Shown piece by piece: positions 8,332 through 12,915 of a stretch of 12,915 nt of DNA; the stretch's first letter is position 1, and the number at the start of each line of letters is the position of its first letter. The notes under the pieces were generated by a model. It was not told the origin of the DNA and made no database searches. It saw nothing but the letters and a program-made list of their open reading frames with translations. The position numbers and the translations under genes were made by a program. Source of the DNA: Pseudolabrys sp. (lineage in GTDB: Bacteria; Pseudomonadota; Alphaproteobacteria; Rhizobiales; Xanthobacteraceae); contig JAQSCR010000461.1 in assembly GCA_029945495.1 (NCBI GenBank), forward strand, positions 1-12,915, read 5' to 3'.

Positions 8332-9411
8332 ATGGGTGCTCCCGCGTCTCTGCTCCCCGAGTTGGAGGAAGTCGTCCAACACGGGACGGCGGAAAAGCGC
8401 GCCGAAACATTGCGCCGGATCACCGGCCTGTTTCTCGACGGCGCCACGCAATTCAACGATCACCATGTCGCGCTGTTCGACGACGTCATCGGCTGCCTCA
8501 TCGTCGAAATCGAAGCCAAGGCTTTGGCCGAACTGGCGCGCCGGTTGGCGCCGGTGCCGAACGCGCCCGCCGGCGTGATGTACGAGCTGGCCAGCAATGA
8601 CGATATCGACGTCGCCGAGCCCGTGCTCAAGGCCGGCCGCATCGCCGATCCCGATTTGATGACCTTGGCCGAGACCAAGGGTCAGGCGCACTTGTTGGCG
8701 CTGTCGGCGCGCCCCGGCATCAACGAAGCTTTGTCCGACATTCTAGTGACGCGCGGCGACCGCGAAGTCGCGCATACGCTGGCGACCAATCATCAGGCGC
8801 GCCTGTCGGAAGGCGCATTCACGACCTTGGTCAAGCGCGCCGAGCAGGACGGCGTGCTGGCCGAGAAAGTCGGCCAGCGCACCGACATCCCGCCGCGTCT
8901 GTTCCGCCAGCTTTTGATGCAGGCGAGCGACGTGGTGCAGAAGCGGCTGCTTGCGACCGCCAAGCCGGAGACGCAGGCCGAAATCCGAAAGGTGCTGGCC
9001 AAGGTCACCGACGAGGTCGGCGCCAAGGCCGCGCCGCGCAACTACACCGCCGCGCTCGCGTCGGTGCGCGCGTTGCACAAGGAACGCAAGCTCACGGAAG
9101 CCGACATCGTCACCTATGCCGAGAGCGGCAAATACGAAGAGACCATCGCGGCGCTGGCGACGCTTTGTGCCGTGCCGGTCGAAGTCGTCGATCGCCTGAT
9201 GAATGGCGAGCGCGCCGATCCGGTGTTGATCCTGGCGCGCTCGGCCAATTTCGGCTGGCCGACGGTGAAGGCGGTGATTTGCGCGCGGCCGGGTCCCAAG
9301 CCGTCGACGCAGGTGATCGACGCGGCGTTCGAGAATTTCGAACGGCTGACGGCGGCGACCGCGCAGCGCGTCGTGCGCTTCTGGCAGGTGCGCCAGGGCA
9401 CTGGAGAGTAA
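8332..9411 (+). CDS. DUF2336 domain protein of unknown function
   Basis: The 359-residue product is predicted soluble and mostly helical, without a signal peptide or membrane segment. It is built of short helix pairs with HEAT-like spacing; segments such as YELASNDDIDVAEPVLKAG and LIVEIEAKALAELARRL are characteristic of DUF2336 proteins, which are common and uncharacterised in alphaproteobacteria. It ends AAFENFERLTAATAQRVVRFWQ. I chose the ATG at 8332, which gives MGAPASLLPELEEV, a start resembling other members. In-frame ATGs at 8287 and 8221 would add 15 or 37 residues that look like untranslated sequence; none of the three has a clear Shine-Dalgarno. It stands alone on the plus strand, divergent from rimP and convergent with trmB. 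No function is assigned. Confidence 0.85.
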   Translation: MGAPASLLPELEEVVQHGTAEKRAETLRRITGLFLDGATQFNDHHVALFDDVIGCLIVEIEAKALAELARRLAPVPNAPAGVMYELASNDDIDVAEPVLKAGRIADPDLMTLAETKGQAHLLALSARPGINEALSDILVTRGDREVAHTLATNHQARLSEGAFTTLVKRAEQDGVLAEKVGQRTDIPPRLFRQLLMQASDVVQKRLLATAKPETQAEIRKVLAKVTDEVGAKAAPRNYTAALASVRALHKERKLTEADIVTYAESGKYEETIAALATLCAVPVEVVDRLMNGERADPVLILARSANFGWPTVKAVICARPGPKPSTQVIDAAFENFERLTAATAQRVVRFWQVRQGTGE

Positions 9412-9421
9412 ACTCTCCGTT

Positions 9422-9561
9422 CCCCGGACGCGATGCAGCACGAGCGAAGCGAAATGCTGCTTCGCAGATCCGGGGTCCAGCTTTCTGTTACTCAAATAAC
9501 CGGGGTCCCGGTTCTGCAGCGCACCGTTCCGTTTCACGTCACGCTGCGCCGCGCCCGGGAC
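9422..9561. repeat. Pair of imperfect palindromes between convergent genes
   Basis: The first module has CCCCGGA (9422-9428) opposite TCCGGGG (9469-9475) with an inner GCAGCA (9435-9440) opposite TGCTGC (9455-9460). The second has GTCCCGG (9505-9511) opposite CCGGGAC (9555-9561) with an inner GCAGCG (9516-9521) opposite CGCTGC (9542-9547). Between them is a short AT-richer spacer. The pattern resembles dispersed intergenic palindromes of Bradyrhizobiaceae. It fills the space between the DUF2336 stop and the trmB stop and could act as a two-way transcription barrier, though there is no clear T-run. Confidence 0.7.
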
Positions 9562-9567
9562 ACGAGC

Positions 9568-10287
9568 CTAAACCTTCCGAAAAATAAAATAATTCGGCGC
9601 GCGGCCTTCCCGGATGGCTTTCGCCTCATAGCGCGTGCGCGACCAGCCATCCCACGGCTCGCGCCAGTCGGAGGCCACCTCGGCGGTCCAGACAAAATCA
9701 GGCGAGCGCATGATGCGCGCCAGCGCATATGAGCCGTAGCTGGCAATGTCGGTGGCAAAGCGCAGCTCGCCGCCGCTTTTGAGAAGGCGCGCCAGCCGCA
9801 CCAATGTATCGTCCTGAATGAAGCGCCGCTTCCATTGCCGGCGCTTCGGCCACGGATCGGGATACAACAGATCGATGCGCGCGAAGCAGCCTTCCGGCAG
9901 CCAGTGGATCAGGTCACTGGCGTCGCCGTGATGCAGGCGCACATTCTCAAGATCGTTGTCGTCGATGGCGACCAGCGCCTTGCCGATGGCGTTGAGAAAA
10001 CCGTCGGCGCCGATGAAGCCGGCCCCCGGGTGCGCCAAAGCCTGCGCGATCAAATGCTCGGCTCCGCCGAAGCCGATTTCCAGCCGCAGGATTTCAGGCT
10101 TGTGCGGAAACAGACTCGCCAGATCGGCCGGCGCCGGCTTGGTCAGATCGAAGGCGAGCTTCGGCAGCAAGTCTTCGAACAGCTCGATCTGCCGCGCGCG
10201 CAGCGGATGGCCCTTCTTGCGCCCGAAGAAGGCGCGCTGCGATGAATCGTTGCTGTCGTGGTGTTCGTTCATGGCGGCGACGACCAT
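9568..10287 (-). CDS. trmB: tRNA (guanine-N7-)-methyltransferase TrmB
   Basis: TrmB uses S-adenosylmethionine to methylate N7 of G46 in the tRNA variable loop. The 239-residue product shows a Rossmann-fold SAM-binding motif LEIGFGGAEHL (69-79), then GADGFLNAIGKAL, and the family signature YPDPWPKRRQWKRRF (142-156). It ends in WSRTRYEAKAIREGRAPNYFIF, also typical. The start is either the ATG at 10287 or the ATG at 10272 (MNEHHDS); neither has a good Shine-Dalgarno and conservation only begins around RAFFGRKKGHPLR (18-30). It lies downstream of metK, whose product makes its methyl donor, but the metK terminator lies between them, only 15 bases before the first ATG. Expression must come from read-through or a promoter inside or near that terminator. 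Confidence 0.95.
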   Translation of the reverse strand: MVVAAMNEHHDSNDSSQRAFFGRKKGHPLRARQIELFEDLLPKLAFDLTKPAPADLASLFPHKPEILRLEIGFGGAEHLIAQALAHPGAGFIGADGFLNAIGKALVAIDDNDLENVRLHHGDASDLIHWLPEGCFARIDLLYPDPWPKRRQWKRRFIQDDTLVRLARLLKSGGELRFATDIASYGSYALARIMRSPDFVWTAEVASDWREPWDGWSRTRYEAKAIREGRAPNYFIFRKV

Positions 10288-10301
10288 AATCGAGTGAGCT
10301 G

Positions 10302-10335
10302 AAAAAGCGAATGCCCCGCTTTAGGCGGGGCATTC
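10302..10335 (-). terminator. Intrinsic terminator after metK
   Basis: A perfect 11-bp stem (10309-10319 with 10325-10335), a 5-base loop, then GC and five T on the minus strand (10306-10302). It starts 25 bases after the metK stop. The T-run is short and two bases from the stem, so some read-through into trmB is likely. Confidence 0.88.
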
Positions 10336-10359
10336 CAGCAAATCAGTTGATTAAGATGC

Positions 10360-11634
10360 TTATTTGCAGGCGCGGCGGATCGCGTCGGCGAGATCGGTCT
10401 TCTCCCAGGAGAAGCCGCCGTCCTTGTCCGGCGCGCGGCCGAAATGGCCGTAAGCCGCGGTGCGCCGGTAGATCGGCTTGTTCAGCTTGAGCGTGCGGCG
10501 GATGTTGGTCGGCGTCAGCCGGAACAACTGTGGCAGGATCTTCTCGAGCTTCTTCTCATCGACCTGGCCGGTGCCGTGCAGGTCGACCAGCACCGACATT
10601 GGATCGGCAACGCCGATGGCGTAGGCGACCTGAATGGTGCAGCGCTCGGCAACGCCCGAGGCGACGACGTTCTTGGCAAGGTAGCGCGTCGCGTAAGCCG
10701 CCGAACGGTCGACCTTGGTCGGGTCCTTGCCGGAGAACGCGCCGCCGCCATGCGGCGCATAACCGCCGTAAGTGTCGACGATGATCTTGCGGCCGGTGAG
10801 ACCGCAATCGCCGTCGGGACCGCCGATGACGAAATTGCCGGTCGGGTTGACCAGGAAGTCAGCCGACTTGGCCGGCATCCAGCCTTTCGGCAGCGCCGCG
10901 GCCACCGTCGACTCGATCATGTCTTTGACCATGCCGGGGGTGTACTTCTTGCCGTTGCGGCTCTTCTCGCTGTGCTGGGTCGAAACCACGACCTTGGTGC
11001 ATCCAATCGCTTTGCCGTCGACATACTTCACCGTTACCTGGCTCTTGGCGTCGGGCTGCAGATCGGGGATCGCGCCGGAGTGGCGCTTGTCGGCCAGCGC
11101 CTTGAGAATGCGGTGCGCGAAGAAAATCGGCGCCGGCATGAACGAGTTCTTTTCATAGACTTCGCTCTCGGTGCAGGCGAAGCCGAACATCATGCCCTGG
11201 TCGCCGGCGCCTTCTTCTTCGCCGCTCTTTTTCTTCTTGGCATCGACGCCCATGGCGATGTCGGCGGACTGGCCGTGCAGCAGCACTTCGACGTCGGCGC
11301 CGTAGCTGGAGAAGCCGTCCTGGTCGTAGCCGATGTCCTTGACCACACCACGCGCGATCTTGGTGATCAGCTCGCGGTCGACGACGAACTTGCCGCCGTG
11401 CTTATGGAAGAACGGCGCCGGACCGCGGCCTTCGCCGGCGATGACGATCTTGTTGGTGGTGGTCAGCGTTTCGCAGCCGAGCCGCGTATTCACCGCGCTG
11501 TCGTCGGCGATGCCGAGCTTGATGTCGTTTTCGAGGAACGCGTCGAGCACCGCGTCTGAAATCTGGTCGCAGACCTTGTCCGGGTGACCTTCGGAAACCG
11601 ACTCGCTGGTGAACAGAAAATTCTTGTGAGCCAA
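10360..11634 (-). CDS. metK: S-adenosylmethionine synthase (methionine adenosyltransferase)
   Basis: MetK makes SAM from methionine and ATP; the active enzyme is a cytoplasmic tetramer. The 424-residue product carries SESVSEGHPDKVCDQISDAVLD (GHPDK 16-20), the second signature GAGDQGMMFGFA (142-153) and the glycine-rich GGGAFSGKDPTKVDRSA (296-312). It ends YGHFGRAPDKDGGFSWEKTDLAD-IRRACK-like, as expected. I chose TTG at 11634-11632. It gives (M)AHKNFLFTSESVSEG, the normal N-terminus, and a strong GGAGGAG Shine-Dalgarno (11647-11641) lies 6 bases upstream. An in-frame ATG at 11679 would add 15 residues unlike MetK and would place the Shine-Dalgarno inside the gene. It is preceded by a candidate promoter and closed by its own terminator, so it is probably transcribed mainly alone. 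Confidence 0.97.
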   Translation of the reverse strand: MAHKNFLFTSESVSEGHPDKVCDQISDAVLDAFLENDIKLGIADDSAVNTRLGCETLTTTNKIVIAGEGRGPAPFFHKHGGKFVVDRELITKIARGVVKDIGYDQDGFSSYGADVEVLLHGQSADIAMGVDAKKKKSGEEEGAGDQGMMFGFACTESEVYEKNSFMPAPIFFAHRILKALADKRHSGAIPDLQPDAKSQVTVKYVDGKAIGCTKVVVSTQHSEKSRNGKKYTPGMVKDMIESTVAAALPKGWMPAKSADFLVNPTGNFVIGGPDGDCGLTGRKIIVDTYGGYAPHGGGAFSGKDPTKVDRSAAYATRYLAKNVVASGVAERCTIQVAYAIGVADPMSVLVDLHGTGQVDEKKLEKILPQLFRLTPTNIRRTLKLNKPIYRRTAAYGHFGRAPDKDGGFSWEKTDLADAIRRACK

Positions 11635-11691
11635 GATAAACTCCTCCCGTGCACGCGGCCTATCGCTGCGTCGTTTCACATTCGGATGAGG

Positions 11692-11719
11692 TTCTTACAG
11701 CGGTCGCGCGCAACGTCAA
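11692..11719 (-). promoter_or_regulatory. Candidate metK promoter
   Basis: On the minus strand, TTGACG (11719-11714, 5 of 6 to the -35 consensus) is followed after 16 bases by TAAGAA (11697-11692, a weak -10). The transcript would start near 11685 and have a leader of about 50 bases ending in the strong metK Shine-Dalgarno. I looked for a SAM-II, SAM-V or SAM/SAH riboswitch in the leader and recognised none; about 50 bases is short for most. The rest of 11720-11924, up to the regulator gene, shows nothing else I can support beyond a short GAC microsatellite near 11897-11908. Confidence 0.4.
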
Positions 11720-11924
11720 GGTGCGGGCAATGTGGGCAATAGCCACCAGCCGCGATGGGCGCGGCCCGCTGTTGCGGAATCTAACGACGGGGGCGCAGCC
11801 TCAGTCCGGCCGGCGAACGGCAACTACGTGCATTAACGCCAATACCCGCTTGGACGTCCGCAACGATAGCCGGGCTGACGCAACGGCAAACCTGAACGAC
11901 GACGACGGCGAAGGCGAGGACGCC

Positions 11925-12326
11925 TTATTCCTCGCCGGCAATCTGTTCGACCAGATCGACGATGCGCCGGCGCAGCTTGCTATTCTTGATGCGCATGAAC
12001 GACTTGGTCAGCGAAAGGCCGTCCGATGTGGCGAGGAAGTCGGACACGTAAGCCGGCGACGGTGCTTCGCCGAGGCCGCTGGTTTGACCGGGCGGATGCG
12101 GCGCGCCTTCGAAGAAAAATGAAACCGGGACTTGCAGGATATTGGCGATCGCCTGCAACCGGCTGGCGCCAATACGGTTGGTGCCCTTCTCGTATTTCTG
12201 GACTTGCTGGAAGGTCAGGCCGAGGGCGTCGCCGAGCTTTTCCTGACTCATGCTCAGCATCATCCGGCGCATGCGCACGCGCGAGCCGACATGCTTGTCG
12301 ATCGGATTGGGAGCCTTCTTAGCCAT
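11925..12326 (-). CDS. XRE-family helix-turn-helix regulator, PraR-like
   Basis: The 133-residue product has an N-terminal Cro/C1-type DNA-binding domain (about 12-68). It covers VGSRVRMRRMMLSMSQEKLGDALGL, then TFQQVQKYEKGTNRIGASRLQAIANIL, followed by VPVSFFFEG, a linker rich in Pro and Gly, and a short C-terminal helical region ending in a basic-hydrophobic segment (KLRRRIVDLVEQIAGEE). This form, with the extended C-terminus, is widespread in Rhizobiales and includes PraR, which represses reb genes in Azorhizobium and biofilm and adhesion genes in Rhizobium leguminosarum. Whether this one is a true PraR orthologue is inference. The ATG at 12326-12324 has AGGAGA six bases upstream. It sits between lnt and metK with its own AT-rich upstream region (12327-12545), so it is probably transcribed separately from lnt. 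Confidence 0.9.
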   Translation of the reverse strand: MAKKAPNPIDKHVGSRVRMRRMMLSMSQEKLGDALGLTFQQVQKYEKGTNRIGASRLQAIANILQVPVSFFFEGAPHPPGQTSGLGEAPSPAYVSDFLATSDGLSLTKSFMRIKNSKLRRRIVDLVEQIAGEE

Positions 12327-12545
12327 AAATGTCTCCTATGCCACCATTGCGGATCGTAATGTCACAGGTTGTCCCCTTTATGCAATCCGTCTTTTTCCGG
12401 GTATCAGAAGTACGCTCAAAGAAGAATGAAAATTACCGATAATTATCAATAGTTTTCACAGCAAAATGGCGTCGATAAGATTTCTGCAATTCAACTGTTA
12501 TTATTTTTTTATAGCAATCTGGATCGCCAATACGTCGGCCCCTGT
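12327..12545 (-). promoter_or_regulatory. AT-rich region upstream of the HTH regulator, with a palindrome
   Basis: This 219-base stretch between the lnt stop and the regulator is clearly more AT-rich than the coding sequence around it. It contains the perfect 10-bp palindrome GATAATTATC (12438-12447), flanked by ATT and AAT, about 110 bases upstream of the regulator ATG. It has an A/T run (minus-strand A7 near 12513-12519) but no hairpin-plus-T terminator for lnt on the minus strand. The regulator's promoter and perhaps an autoregulatory operator are probably here; I cannot fix a -35/-10 pair with confidence. Confidence 0.4.
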
Positions 12546-12914
12546 CTACGCGCGCAGCCGCCGGCGAGCCACCCCTAGCAAACTTGCAACCAGCAATAGA
12601 ATCAATGGGTATTCGCCGATTGCGGCAAAAAGTGTGGGGGATAAAGCTTTTGGCAAGCCGGCATCGAGCACGCCCTCAACCCCCAGTGGCAGCGACTGGA
12701 CGACCCGGCCAACCGGATCGATGACGCCGGAAATCCCAGTATTGGCAGCGCGCACCAACGGCAAACCCTCGGCGACGGCGAGCATGCGCGCCTGCTGAAA
12801 ATGCTGATAAGGCCCGGTGCTGATGCCAAACCAGCCGTCATTGGTGACGTTAACCAGCCAGCCGGGACGCTCGCCGTCGGGCCCCGCGCTGCCCGGAAAA
12901 ATCGCCTCGTAGCA
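12546..12914 (-). CDS. lnt: Apolipoprotein N-acyltransferase, C-terminal 122 residues; runs off the window
   Basis: Lnt is an inner-membrane enzyme that N-acylates the diacylglyceryl-cysteine of lipoproteins on the periplasmic side, the last step of lipoprotein maturation. The fragment begins CYEAIFP; in the nitrilase-like domain of this family the Cys of CYE is the catalytic nucleophile, so the visible part starts exactly at it. Then come WLVNVTNDGWFGIST and GPYQHFQQARMLAVAEGLPLVRAANTGISGVIDPVGRV, strongly diagnostic of Lnt. The C-terminus holds a hydrophobic segment YPLILLLVASLLGVA followed by RRRLRA, the last membrane helix with a positive cytoplasmic end. The frame is open from 12914; the amino-terminal membrane helices and the other two triad residues lie outside. 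lnt upstream of the HTH gene and metK is a familiar Rhizobiales order. Confidence 0.96.
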   Translation of the reverse strand, partial: CYEAIFPGSAGPDGERPGWLVNVTNDGWFGISTGPYQHFQQARMLAVAEGLPLVRAANTGISGVIDPVGRVVQSLPLGVEGVLDAGLPKALSPTLFAAIGEYPLILLLVASLLGVARRRLRA

Positions 12915-12915
12915 G

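Noticed and set aside
11635..11924. SAM-sensing riboswitch upstream of metK
   Set aside because: No SAM-I, SAM-II, SAM-V or SAM/SAH core was recognised, and the predicted leader is only about 50 bases.
11649..12122. A 157-residue plus-strand open frame over the metK upstream region
   Set aside because: Its second half is the reverse complement of the HTH regulator, composition is not protein-like, and it crosses the likely metK promoter.

Overview
The window is a GC-rich (about 60% or more by eye) alphaproteobacterial chromosome segment. The gene order, the PraR-type regulator next to metK, the two-domain YlxR/L7Ae protein, the DUF2336 gene and the intergenic palindromes (one of the Rhizobiales RPE type, two of the kind scattered through Bradyrhizobium/Rhodopseudomonas/Pseudolabrys-like genomes) all point to Hyphomicrobiales (Rhizobiales), probably near Bradyrhizobiaceae/Xanthobacteraceae. 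This placement rests on pattern recognition; no search was run.

Layout. Positions 1-8115, all on the minus strand, hold the conserved translation/transcription cluster. In transcription order it is rimP (broken by a frameshift in this sequence), nusA, a YlxR-type RNA-binding protein, infB, rbfA, truB and rpsO, closed by a strong intrinsic terminator at 496-527. It is followed by the 5' end of pnp (1-261), which has its own structured leader. The genes are tightly packed: infB and truB starts overlap the previous stop by 4 bases, and rpsO starts 3 bases after truB. Palindromic repeats are wedged in at two places (infB/rbfA and nusA/ylxR). The operon leader ahead of rimP has a candidate promoter and a terminator-like hairpin whose T-run ends 8 bases before the ATG.

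Positions 8332-9411 hold one plus-strand gene, a DUF2336 protein of unknown function, divergent from rimP. A double palindrome separates it from the convergent trmB. Positions 9568-12914 return to the minus strand: lnt (3' part only, starting at its catalytic Cys), a PraR-like HTH regulator, metK (TTG start, strong Shine-Dalgarno, own terminator) and trmB.

Functionally this is core machinery: ribosome maturation (rimP, rbfA, truB for tRNA), translation initiation (infB), a ribosomal protein (rpsO), transcription elongation/termination (nusA), RNA turnover (pnp), SAM synthesis (metK), a SAM-dependent tRNA methyltransferase (trmB) and lipoprotein acylation (lnt). I see no mobile element with a transposase, no phage, no CRISPR array, no defence island and no tRNA or rRNA gene. 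The points most worth a second look are the rimP frameshift, the hairpins in the rimP and pnp leaders, and the palindromic elements inside the operon. I do not see a clearly new biological system here.
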